Shown here one piece after another: positions 24,858 through 35,383 of a stretch of DNA of 64,000 nucleotides; positions within the stretch are counted from its first letter, which is position 1, and every line of letters starts with the position of its first letter. This DNA is from Lycorma delicatula (taxonomy: Eukaryota > Arthropoda > Insecta > Hemiptera > Fulgoridae), in NCBI RefSeq assembly GCF_047948215.1, contig NC_134455.1, positions 349,368,491 through 349,432,490 of the forward strand. The letters are read 5' to 3'. The position numbers and the translations under genes were made by a program. The notes under the pieces were generated by a model. It was not told the origin of the DNA. It saw only the letters and a program-made list of their open reading frames with translations, and searched no databases.

Positions 24858-25912
24858 CAAGCTATCAGCATTACTGTTTTGCTGAATGCCTTCAAGTGGT
24901 ATCATTACTTTATCAATATGTAGACACATACACACACACTCACACAATCTACAAATCCTTTTATCAATTTCAAAAACAAAAATCGACTTTTTTAACATTA
25001 TCTTCTTTCATGCCAAGTAACTTGTAAGAGAGTTGGGAGTTCTATTTTATTTTTCTAAATATATTTCTGGTCACCGATTTTTGCACAATTTTTGTCATCT
25101 TTCATTTTCATAAGTGCATGCCAATTTGTAATAAATAAATTGGCCACAAAAATTCAAATACAGAATTTGTTTATAAGAAAAAATTACACTAATTTTAAAA
25201 AGTAAATCATATTTTTGCCTTTAAAACAAACAACTCAAAATAAACCATGCAATCAATCTTTCTTATACATAAAGCAACAATAAATCTAACATACACTGAC
25301 AATACAAGAGATAATTGTATAAATATGACTAGTAATTTTACATTCAAGGGACCTCAAAATAAAATAATATAGAAAAAACCCCAGGTGGTTATCTTTTTAT
25401 ATTAAGAATATTTTCTTCCGTTAAATAGAGTGCTAATAAATTATACAACCATAAATAACTTAATAATTAAAAACAAAAAAATGCAATTTAGCAAATGCTA
25501 CTACCATGAAATGATCTATTTTTTGGTATGATATTACTACAACACCAAGCACCCATAAGGAACGAATTAAAAAGTTAAAATGGAAAGGGTTGGGTAGTGA
25601 CATCATTTTAAGTCATTGCAACATAAAAATTTTGACCTAAAACGTTAGGCTATAAAACAACCCCAATCAAAGAGGTGGGAATTTAATGTGTTTCACAGCT
25701 AGTGAAACAAAAAAAAAAAAAAAATAGCCAATAGCACATGCTTCTACCTCAAAATGAATGTCGGGGTTTTAAACCTATGTAATATTTCTCAAGTTTCACA
25801 TACGTTGATTAATTATACAAGAAATGAACAAGCAACTCAAACAGTTTTTAGCTGTGTGCAAGCACATAAAACTGTTTCCTGTATCTTCCATCTGAAAGGA
25901 ATAGTAGCAAAG
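24858..25912. other. AT-rich stretch before the mariner gene
   Basis: It probably includes the mariner element's left untranslated part, but I could not find its terminal repeat. A short CA run lies at 24927-24944 and an A run at 25709-25724. Confidence 0.4.
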
Positions 25913-26551
25913 ATGGCAATTCCCCAACAGAAAGAATTCTGAGTTTTGCAAAGTGTGAATCTGTAATTACCATTCAACATGCATTCTGTTGATCCCCTGA
26001 ATGAGAATAATATTCATAGATGGTACAAACAATTTGAAACCACTGGCTATATTTGTAAGAGGAAGAGTACAGGACAACCAAGTGACATGTTAAACATGTA
26101 AGAGAGTCTTTTGTGTATAGTCTTAGGAAATCCGATAATAAGGCTAGTGCCAATTACCAATACAAGTGATGTCCATGTGGAGGGTTTTATGGGAGTACTT
26201 ATAACTGTGGCATATCATTTATAGCAGTTACAAGCTCTAAAGCCTACGGATTACAGTTTGAGTGCTAGCTTTGTAAATGAAACCACACACTGTGATGAAG
26301 AAGTATGTCTTTATTGTGTTGTATTCAGTGATGGGTCAACATTTCATGTTAATGGAAAAGTAAACACTCATAAGCATATCTGGGATCAAAAAATCCTCAC
26401 TACATATTGCAATGTGAACAAGACTCCTCAAGACTGAATGTTTTTTGTGCCATATTCATTCAGACAGCAAATTTATTGGCAGTTCTTTTTCATGGAAGAT
26501 AGTGTGCCTGAAATGAACTATCTTGATATGCTACAACTATGGCTTTTTCCT

Positions 26552-26556
26552 CAACT
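26552..26556. repeat. 5-bp target-site duplication of the nested MITE, left copy
   Basis: CAACT precedes the element, and the mate CAACA is at 27294-27298. Removing the element plus one copy restores the mariner spacing PQ-x-Q exactly, which supports a 5-bp duplication. Confidence 0.6.
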
Positions 26557-27293
26557 GAGTCACTCCATGTCAAGTGTTCCAATTTTGAAAGTCGTCCCCA
26601 GTTGACTATCTCCAAATTTTTGGTGGAGGTTTCCCAAGGTCTGAAATGCTATTTTACCAGACTGCGGCTCTTTATCTGCTGTGGCTAATTTTTGTGGCCT
26701 CTTGAAAATGGGGGTACTTATTTATAGTTATTGGACACATGTAAAAATTGTTGTCTTTGATTCACAATTTTGACGGCAATAATGATACAGATTCAAATTT
26801 TGTTACTGTTTGTTACCTTTTAATGCTATATCTGAATATGTTAGTCACAAGTTTCTTTCAGAACCTGGTTTTGAGATATAGCGGCTTGAATTCAGCCCAA
26901 AAATTTATCGCAACATTTTGGAAGTCAAAGTTTGAGCTAGTTAGTTTTTTACCTAATTCTTCAATCGGAATGATACTTTGTAATTTGAAAAAGGGAATAA
27001 TTATGTGTAGGATCCTGTAGTTTCAAAGCAAGTGGAATCTTATGTCAGGGGAAATCCATCACCAAAATTGGTCAAAATTTTTTATCGTGATTTTTGGCCC
27101 ATCTTCAAAGGCTTATATCTAAAGACTCGTCTCAACATCACGGACTGGAGTCCGGAACAGAGCCCAGCAGAGATGCGACCTGAAGGGCAGCCACAGCAGA
27201 AGCGGACGAAGAGCTTCTACACCACCTCTCCTATTTGATAAAGTTTAGAGATGGTCGACTGGGGACCACTGGTCTACTTGACATGGAATGACC
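26557..27293. mobile_element. MITE of about 737 bp nested in the mariner gene
   Basis: The ends GAGTCACTCCATGTCAAG and, on the other strand, GGTCATTCCATGTCAAG begin imperfect inverted repeats of roughly 130 bp. Inner matching blocks are GTCCCCAGT(T/C)GAC and CTGCTGTGGCT. The terminal motif resembles that of the 20-kb element (GTCAATCCATTTGAAG), and both have candidate 5-bp target duplications. No protein segment was recognised, and the 90- and 68-codon frames inside have no family features. It is therefore non-autonomous. Confidence 0.75.
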
Positions 27294-27298
27294 CAACA
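27294..27298. repeat. 5-bp target-site duplication of the nested MITE, right copy
   Basis: CAACA, one base different from the left copy CAACT. Confidence 0.55.
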
Positions 27299-27728
27299 GC
27301 AACGTGAACCACAGAACTTTATTTGGCAATAAGATGGTGTGCCTTCTCACTAGCATAACGCTGTACATGACTGCTGGTTGAATGAGATTCTGCCTGGCTG
27401 CTGGATCAGTCTTTGGGGACCAGATGACAGGACTTGTTTGCCATGGCCCCCATGTTCGCCTGATCTGAGCTCATGCAATTTTTTTTCTTTGAGGGTTTAT
27501 AATGGATGAAGTATATATGCCACCATTACCAGCTGACTTACCAGTCTTGAGATAAAAGACTGAAGCAGCTTTCGCATCAATTACTCCAGACTTGCTAATA
27601 AAAGTATCAGATAAATTTTTTTGGCTGGATGTGTGCCTGTGACAAATAGTGCTTACACTGAACACTGAAAACTGTTTTCATTTGCTCTTTCGTTTCATGT
27701 TTAATAATCAATGTAACCTGTGGGGTTA

Positions 27729-27960
27729 AACTTGTCAACACAAAATCGGCTTGAGAGTTCTAAGGTTTGAGTCCTTGTAAAGGTAGTTAGTTGGCTTTTA
27801 TATGGATCTGAATGCTGGACTGTGGCTACCAGTGTGTTCTTTGGTGGTTGGGTTTCAATTAACCACACATCTCAGAGTGGTCAGCCTAAATCTGTTCAAA
27901 ATTACATATTTACACACCAGACTGAGCACAGATGCCTTAGTATCTCTGTAGAGTACTGTT
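27729..27960 (+). repeat. SINE-X, internally shortened copy (copy 3)
   Basis: The head keeps GAGAGTTCTAAGGTTTGAGTC, the body keeps GGTGGTTGGGTTTCAATTAA, and CCACACATCTCAG is present. Most of the tRNA-like head between the A and B boxes is lost. Confidence 0.75.
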
Positions 27961-28061
27961 AACATCATGTCACTGTGCTGTTACTCTGTAACTTGGTATA
28001 CATAAAGTAAAACTTAATAAATATAACACAACTGTAAAACACTAATATTCATTGTGAAACA

Positions 28062-28100
28062 CACTATTTTTCAGTAATGTGAAAGTGCTGAAAAATAGTG
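28062..28100. repeat. Short perfect hairpin
   Basis: CACTATTTTTCAG and CTGAAAAATAGTG are exact 13-bp arms around a 13-base loop. Confidence 0.85.
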
Positions 28101-31008
28101 CACTGTACTACTTTTGGAATGTACTATGGATCACTTTTTTTAAGTAACTGTGAAAAAAAGGAGTTAGTGGAACTCCTGCCTACCCTTTGATTAATTAATT
28201 CTAACAAAACTGACGTACCTCAAAGCCTGAACTGTTATCATTTCTTCAGGGGTAAATAAAGACTTAATATGTTGAATACACTCTGGTCACTTTATTCACA
28301 TCAAAATGCATGGTAACTATTCTTTTGTAAAATTACTTATGAAAAAAAAAATTTTTAGAATATTTGTAAATAACTATTACAACCACAACTTTACAGGACC
28401 AGTGATTCAATGAAGACATAAAACTTCAGTACCCTTACTCTAGATCCAGTGAACCTCTACAAAATAATAAAAAGTGGAAGAGTGTTGAAATTTTGATCTG
28501 GTCTCCACAGGCACTCCAATCTACTAAAATAACAAAACAGATATATAGAATATTCAAATAGCCTTTGTAAAAAAATGTTTTTCACTTAGAGAATGAATGA
28601 AAACTCAATAGTTTCATATAATTCTTAACCCCTTTCCCTCTGACCAGGAATTGTAACCCTCTAGTCCATTATGAAAATTAAATTGCAAATATTCAAACCT
28701 TCTGAAGAATATTCTTTTTCTGAAGATATATTTCATCCAGTGGATGAAAAACTCAAGTATGTTAAAAAGAATCATACCTCTTGCCACCCAGCACTCCTAA
28801 GCTCTCCTTTAATAACAAAACTTGAAAATGTTATTATATTCCAACAAAAACTTTTTAACCCTCTGCTTTTGAAAATGAAAAAAAGGTCAACAGCATCAAA
28901 ACAATCTAGAAACTTCTTGGGACATGACTACTTAATAAAGATTTAAAGGGTATTATGATGAACATCAATCGACTGCAGAAAACTAATAACATCTAACAAA
29001 ATTAATATTTATTCAAATACGCACATTTTAATACTGTTCACAATATCATCATTTTTATATTAATTTAAAAAAAAAAACTGATGTAAGCAAGACTTATCAG
29101 TATTTGTACCAAAACCTTTTTGCTCATGAAACAGCAGCAATTGAACTGGTTTTTTAAAGCTTGCTCAGGGAATTATCTTATAGCATAAGGTTGTGTTATT
29201 TAAAACATAAAATATTCTCAATCTTTATGATATGAAGCATTTACAAAACGTTTTCCTCTAACATCATTAAACATTATAATTTTTTCTCTCTCAGAATGAA
29301 ATAAACAATGAGAACTGAAAAACATGGCTAGGATTGATTTTATCAAAGCAAGAAATTAAGGAACATTAAAAAGCATAGCATTTGAAACAATTTTTATAGC
29401 AAACATTTCTTTTTAATTTTAATCTAGATATTAGCTTATCCTTCAAAACTGTATCTTGTTTTACAAAATATTTTGATTACTGAGGAAATAATAATTCCAG
29501 CTGTAATTAACAGCTTCTGATAATACAATAATACCAAATAAATGGCATTTAAGTAAATTAGGGGTGCCTGGGTGGGCAACACAGCACTAACTTTCAATAT
29601 CAAGTTTTACTGGACTTCAAGAAATATGAATGAAGCAACACTGCCACTAATTGATAATAAAATCTGATGGCAAGACATGACCATTATAGGTCCACTTAAC
29701 TTTAGGATCTGATTCTCAAAATAATAAATAACAAAATAACATTACTCTAAATAGATGTTCTTAACGACCGAGTAGCTTGCTTGTTTTTTCTAAACCAATT
29801 GTATTAAATTTTGAAACAGCCCTGTGGTGAGTGAACCTTTTTATAATTTTAAATATATCAATTTCTTTCCGATTCAGCACAAATGATTGTTGTTTGAGGG
29901 ATACCTTCACACTGTAAGTTTTTCAAGGGTTTGTATTATTCACACGATTTTTGATTTCATAATGCTTTTGTCAAAAAGGGATACACAAACACTTTTACAA
30001 TGAAACTGTTATTTTGGTTATAATATCTTTCATCAATTTCATTATGATGTATATGATGACATAAAATAAATAAAAAACAAATGGACCATCATTTTACCTT
30101 TAGATTGTAGCTGTTGATTTTTTTCATAAAAAAACACTTATTTCATATAGGCATATTTTCTATTTATATTTATAAATTATTATTTACTAACAATAAATAG
30201 CATATGTGTGTTATTTCATTTAACTTATAATTATCTTATTCAGATCAACTGTTCATTTCAGCTGTAATTTTACAGTGTTTATGCTTTATCATAATAATAC
30301 ACAAAAAATACAATGACCTTTATTATTATTATTTTTGGGAATAATTAATAATTATTCATATCGTTTAATACATATATTTTTAATTTATAATTAATTTTTT
30401 TTTAAATAATTTTTTAATTCATGTTCTATTATATTTACAAGTATAATTTATTAAAAAGTTTTTTAACAGTAACTTTTTGATAAATCCTAGGATTTTCTGA
30501 ACCCTGACAGCTTGTGCCATCTGATGGAATAGTAGAGGTTTTATTTTTTCTTGATGAGAAATGAGTAAAACTCTATTAAATTGTATCCTGCACCATCTTA
30601 CTACATATAGATGAAACACAATTTATTTTTTATAAGCCAACATAAATTAGCTTGCTGTTGGAAAAAAAAAAATATTAAATTTGTTTTGTGTGATGAGAAA
30701 TATTAAAAACTTGTAAAATGTTTCAATCAATGAATATTTAATAATGAAAATAGCTTTCATATAAATAAACATGTATAAAAAAGCAAAATTACCACTTATC
30801 ACAATGATCTATGTTTTCTTAGTGAATGAAAAGTTGCGACCTTTCATAAGAAGCTATACAGTTACTGTTAATAACACAAGTTTGTTGATTTCTTTTTTTT
30901 CACTCTTGTTTTTTGGCAGAGAATCACTCGACTCCCACGGAAGTCTTGATACAATATTTAACATTTTGGTTTTTAAAAATCAAACCGGTTATAGTTACAG
31001 TAAGTCTA
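28101..31008. other. 2.9-kb AT-rich region, nothing recognised
   Basis: The 91-codon plus-strand frame at 28671-28946 has no recognisable motif and no codon bias, so I do not call it a gene. The rest is AT-rich. Confidence 0.45.
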
Positions 31009-31030
31009 GATACGAGGGGTGTTATACAAC
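31009..31030 (+). repeat. Possible mariner terminal-repeat stub
   Basis: TACGAGGGGTGTTATACAAC resembles the start of many mariner terminal repeats (TACGAGGGGTGTTC). No transposase follows. Confidence 0.3.
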
Positions 31031-31427
31031 AAAACCTTTATTTATTTATTTTTTTAATTTTTAACAGAATAAAGTAAAACATTACACTTTCTTAGTCTGA
31101 AGTTTATTAACCACAAAAAATTTAAACACTGTAGAGCAAAGTAAAAAAAAGTAACATCTAACCATAAAATTATTCTTAAATGGTTCTCTTCAAACAAATA
31201 CTGTTAAACCATAAATAAAAATGCTATCCAACAATTTGAATTAAAAACTAAATATAAAAACAATATTACCTAAAAATGGGACTAACTAGTTTTGTAAAAC
31301 TATACTCAATAATCTTTCACTTGCATACAAACAAGTTAATTGCTCAGTAGCTTACTCTCATCAAATTTATCTTAACACAATAAACTACCCCTATACTTGT
31401 ATATAACTAGTTTTACACGAATTTGAA

Positions 31428-31777
31428 ACTACACACAATAGTTTTCTACATTTTATATTATAAGGAATATTTAATTTTTTTTTGTAGATTTATTTATATA
31501 TAAACCAAGTGCAGCTGGTAATGTACAGTAGTAAATAACCCTCAGTTGTAAATACAATATCACTAGCAGGAAATATGTAAATTTAACAAAATTTAAATCA
31601 AAACTACACACAGTAGTTTTCTACGTTTTATATTATAAGGAATATTTTTTTTTTTTGTAGATTTATTTATATATAAACCAAGTGCAGCTGGTGATGTACA
31701 GTAGTAAATAACCCTCAGTTGTAAATACAATATCACTAGCAGGAAATTTGTAAATTTAACAAAATTTAAATCAAAAT
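31428..31777. repeat. Tandem duplication, 2 x 175 bp
   Basis: The unit starting ACTACACACAATAGTTTTCT at 31428 is repeated from 31603 with only a handful of differences, mainly in the T run and single substitutions. High identity suggests a recent duplication. Confidence 0.9.
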
Positions 31778-32469
31778 CTATTATAATTACGTTATGTTTT
31801 TATTCGTAATACGACTTAGATCATATCACAGGATTTTCATTTAATAAGTGTAAAGTTAAAAATCAATTTATTATTGTATTTTTCAAGTGCAACAATATTT
31901 TCATATCCTATTCCACAAACAAGCTTCAAGCTTATCAGATAATTAATATATATATATATCTTCTACAAATCTTATATACAAGAGGTGTTCCATGAAAAAA
32001 CTTTCAGGCCATACTCATTCTACTGCTGAAAATAGAGGTCTGGAAATCCTTTTTTTTCTACGGCTTGTGAAAGATTTATCCCTGATTTCAGCTTTTCTAA
32101 TAAAAAGAAGCCCTACTGCATTGAGATCCACATTAAGAACTAAAGTTGGTGGTTTCTTACATAATTTGAACTGGTAAATAGGATAAAATGGATCCCAGAA
32201 CTGTAATTCGTGGTTTTTAAGACATACAATGTAAAACAAAACTCAGTGTGAAAAAAACAATTTTTTTTAGGTCTGGTGATACAATAGCTTTGTTAAATGA
32301 CTAATAAATGAGGAAAATTTAGTAGCAATACTTGTAGAAAATTTAATTCTTTTTAAGTAAATGTACTCAATAAAACCTTTTAAAAATTGGGTTTTTCATT
32401 GAAGCAAAACAAATGAAAAATAGCCAAAAAACCTATTATTTTTTTCTGTACCTAATAAGTATTCTTAGG

Positions 32470-32500
32470 ATACTTAGGTATTCTTAGAATACCTAAGTAT
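32470..32500. repeat. 31-bp near-perfect palindrome inside the left arm
   Basis: ATACTTAGGTATTCT and AGAATACCTAAGTAT are exact reverse complements around one T. Confidence 0.9.
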
Positions 32501-32514
32501 TCTAGCATTTCCAA

Positions 32515-32577
32515 CAAGTTCATTTTCTGTTGAACACCAAGTAAATTCATTTTCTGTGTTGAATACCAAGTAAATCA
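32515..32577. repeat. Short direct repeat, 2 x about 29 bp
   Basis: TTCATTTTCTGTTGAACACC and TTCATTTTCTGTGTTGAATACC, each followed by AAGTAAA, stand in tandem just before the transposase remnant. Confidence 0.75.
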
Positions 32578-32579
32578 TC

Positions 32580-33420
32580 GTGTGATTCAGCATAGCCCAG
32601 ACACTAGTACAAGGTGTTTTTCTTGTCGCACTAGTATGTCAAAAAACAAAGAGTGGCGCATCCTATGGAAAGAAAATCTTTCCATACTTTTTGCCTGCAA
32701 AAGGTTCAAAATTTGTGGCCAACAGATTACCCCCCAGGGATTAAACTTGTGTTGCTGGCTTCTAAACAATACTGCTAAGGTAAATTCAATTTTATTTACT
32801 GATGAAACCACTTTTATGAGAAACAGTCTTCAATTCTAAAAATAAGTCATTTATGGAGTGAAGAACACAGATGGTAGGCGAAAACTAGTATTCAACATAA
32901 ATTTCACATTAATGTTTGGTGTGGCATTATTTATGACAAAGTTCTGGCACCATTTGTTTTCAATTAAAACCTATGAGAGATGCAGGCTCTTTTGGAGAAT
33001 GTACCTTTACAAACTAGATTGCAAATGTTTTGTCATCACGATGGAACATTATTTTTTTAATAGCTACATTCTTCTTTGGAAGCAAAAAATCACTTGAATG
33101 CTAATTTCTTAAACTGGATTGGATGTGGTAGATTGTTACTGATTGCAGATCTAGTGATCATGGTTCCAATTGATTGGCACCACGATCACCTGACTTAACA
33201 ACACTAGATTACTTCATTTGGGGCCGTATAAAAATTACAGTATACCAACAAAAACTTAATATTAAACAAGAGTTACTTATTAAAATACGCTATTGAATTT
33301 TTATGAAATGATCCAGAAATGACATGGAAAGCCACCAGAAATATTTTATATTGACCAAAGTGCTGGGTACATTAAGAAGGATGTAATTTTCAACAATTAC
33401 TGTAACTGAAGTTTTTTATT
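32580..33420 (+). pseudogene. Mariner-like transposase, heavily degraded
   Basis: Recognisable blocks in shifting frames are LNLCCWLLN, SILFTDETTFMR (the second catalytic acidic pair, DE, is kept), a VWCG-like block reading MFGVALF, TYERCRLF, CHHDG-like sequence near 33035, RWIGCGR-like near 33120, and a SPDLTTLDYFIWG-like segment near 33180-33225. The order agrees with a full IS630/Tc1-mariner transposase. The N-terminal DNA-binding part is poorly preserved, and there are stops throughout. It is flanked by the long inverted repeats of its own element. Confidence 0.65.
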
Positions 33421-33435
33421 CTGTTACAATTTATC

Positions 33436-33464
33436 ATTTCATGTTTTTTTTTTTTTTTTTTTTT
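33436..33464. repeat. Poly-T run
   Basis: A T run of about 20 bases lies between the transposase remnant and the right arm. Confidence 0.85.
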
Positions 33465-34160
33465 GTTAGCTATATTAAGAATAATGTTTATAGATACAGA
33501 AAGAAAGAATAATAGGATTTTGTCTATTTTTCATCTGTTTTTGCTTTAATAAAAATCAATTTTTTTTTTTCCCCTGCATTTACACTAATTTTCATGGAAT
33601 ATAATTCTTGACAAGTTTTGTTACTAAATCTTTCACATTTATTAGTCATTTAACAAAACTATTGTATTACAAACCTAAAAAAAAACTTTTTTTGACATTG
33701 AATTTTGTTTTATGTTCGATATCTTAAAAACTACTTGAGTTAGGGGTCTGGGACCTGTTTTAACCATTTTTCAGCTCACATTAAATAAAAAAAACACCAA
33801 CTTTACTCCTTAATTTGGGTTTCAAAAATTACAATACGGCTTCTTTTTATCAGAGGAGCTGAAATCCAACTGAGATCTCTTACTAGCCGTAACTTGAAAC
33901 AAAGTATTTCCAGACTGATGTTTGTATTAACATTTTTCATTATTTTCATCAGTAGAACATGTCCTAAAGTTCTCCAGTTTCTTAATAGGACACCCTATAG
34001 GGTGCCTAAGCACACACAGGTGAGCAACATAAAGCCGAACCCATAATGAAACCACTACCCAACACTATTTATGAAAGACTTTCAACTATCACGACTAGTA
34101 TGTTACTACTGACTGATGCTGCCATTTGTTAGGTGGTTTTGTGTCAGTCCAGTATTGTGA

Positions 34161-35215
34161 GTGCAATTGTGTTTGTGTAAAATGCCTTATTCATCCCACG
34201 ACAGGATAGCTATAGATGAGGCTTATATTAGTTATGGATCATTTGAAGAATCATGTCAAGTATTTGTAGAAAAATTTCCGAATGCCTGTATCCCAACGAA
34301 GAGTAGTATACACGATTTAGTTAAAGAATGGTGTACAACAGATACGGTTTCAAATGCAAAACAAAATAGGCAACCTTCCATTAGGAATCAACAGGTCATT
34401 GCCGATATTGAAAGGAGAATTACTTCCAGTCCAAAAATAATCACTATGCAAGTTATCCCAACAATCTGGTGTAAAATACATACACATCTGTCGTAAAATT
34501 CTTTATGGATTAAAATTGAAACTGTATCACATTACAACTGGGCAACAACTAAAGGAGACAAGACAAACCGAAACAACCTGATTATTGCAACTGGCTTCTC
34601 GAAAATATTGTTGGTGGACAGACAGACCCGATGTCATATTTCATTTCAGATGAGGCATGGTTTCATTTATCCAGCCATGTTAATTCGCAGAACACCAAGT
34701 ATTGGATGGCGGGGAATCCTCACGAGATATTCGAGCGTCCGCTTCATGATGAGAAAATTAGTGCTTTGGTGTGCTGTTTCCAGAAATCATATAGTGGGAC
34801 CAACATTTTTTGACTAGACTGTCCATACACAAGTTTATCTCACAATTTTCTAAGAATTCTATGCGCAATCAACTGATAATGAAAAAGAATACAGTTTCAT
34901 GCAACAAGATGAAGCAACATGTCGCAGATCAAATGTTTCACTGAATCATATTCATGCAGTTTTTACAAATGACGACCTGTCAGAAGAAGACAATGACCTC
35001 ATGTTCCCCAGAGTGGTCTACTTGCTAATGTTTCCTTTGGAGGCTACTTAAAGAAGAGAGTTTATGTATATAATCCCTACAGTACTGATGAATTGAAGGT
35101 GAACATTCAACAATAAATCAATGCGACTGACAAAATTTTGTGACAGACGACTCTCAATATGATGTCAAGCACAAAAGTGCACTGATACTCAGGGTAGACA
35201 TTTTGAACACCTTTT
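34161..35215 (+). pseudogene. Mariner-like transposase (IS630/Tc1 superfamily), broken by frameshifts
   Basis: The first 111 codons are open: DRIAIDEAYISYGSFEESCQ, a SIHDLVKEW helix of the helix-turn-helix, and QNRQPSIRNQQVIADIERRI. After a stop near 34494 the catalytic region follows in other frames: YFISDEAWFHLSSHVNSQNT (34631-, catalytic D and E retained), DEKISALVC, VGPTFFD, FMQQDEATCRRS, then a VFTNDD and SEEDN stretch. It ends in a DILNTFC-like tail. The overall length fits a complete 340-350 codon gene. It is the best-preserved transposase in the window but needs several frame changes, so it cannot be expressed as one protein. Confidence 0.85.
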
Positions 35216-35347
35216 GTAACAATAAGGTAAATCAATGCATCATTTAAATTACGTTTTATGTTTTTTCTTATTTAATTTATCCATATCATTCACAAAATTT
35301 CATATTCTGCAGCGGTTATGTTATGGATTCAGTTTTATGTTGCTCAC

Positions 35348-35378
35348 CCCGCGCGCGCGCGCGCGCGCGTGTGTATAA
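35348..35378. repeat. (CG)n run and TG tail at a transposon boundary
   Basis: About ten CG dinucleotides followed by TGTGTATA are very unusual in this AT-rich, CpG-poor context. Confidence 0.9.
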
Positions 35379-35383
35379 ACACA

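Larger units (their letters stand above)
25913..27700 (+). pseudogene. Mariner-like (IS630/Tc1 superfamily) transposase, interrupted by a MITE
   Basis: The gene starts MAIPQQKEF at 25913, the typical start of one insect mariner-like group. It continues with STGQPS, FSDGSTFHVNGKVN (the family usually has SDEATFH, so the acidic residue is altered) and YLDMLQLWLFPQ. A 737-bp inserted element follows. Beyond it the gene resumes with NFIWQ, a stop, DGVPSH, GPDDRTCLPWPPCSPDLSSC and NFFLWG near 27480, and ends in DVCA-like sequence. Normal length would be about 340 codons. Several stops and frameshifts occur (near 25940, 26100 and 27340), so it is dead. No TIR was identified. A SINE copy lies directly downstream. 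Confidence 0.8.
31979..34000 (+). mobile_element. Mariner-like transposon with terminal inverted repeats of about 0.5 kb
   Basis: The left end (AGAGGTGTTCCATGAAAAAA, 31981) and the reverse complement of the right end (AGGGTGTCCTATTAAGAAAC) begin a long alignment. Shared blocks include ACTGCTGAAAATA / ACTGATGAAAATA, GTCTGGAAAT, TCTAATAAAAAGAAGCC / TCTGATAAAAAGAAGCC, and GTTAAATGACTAATAAATG on both sides. The arms are about 31979-32460 and 33480-34000. A degraded transposase lies between them. The right end abuts the next element at a perfect CACCCTATAGGGTG palindrome (33991-34004). Confidence 0.75.
34011..35378 (+). mobile_element. Mariner-like transposon with short TIRs of about 30 bp
   Basis: The left GGTGAGCAACATAAAGCCGA (from 34019) and the reverse complement of the right GGTGAGCAACATAAAACTGA (ending 35347) match at about 26 of 30 positions. 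Outside them lie CACACACA on the left and a CG run ending in GTGTGTATA on the right. The true ends may therefore include CA/TG-rich bases, with the CG run expanded within the right TIR. It abuts another element on each side. Confidence 0.75.

Noticed and set aside
28671..28946. 91-codon plus-strand ORF (MKIKLQIFKPSEEYS)
   Set aside because: No motif, no splice context and no repeat relation. The length is within chance for this composition.
31009..31030. A further mariner element starting with TACGAGGGGTGT
   Set aside because: No matching inverted end and no transposase follow, so it is kept only as a low-confidence stub.
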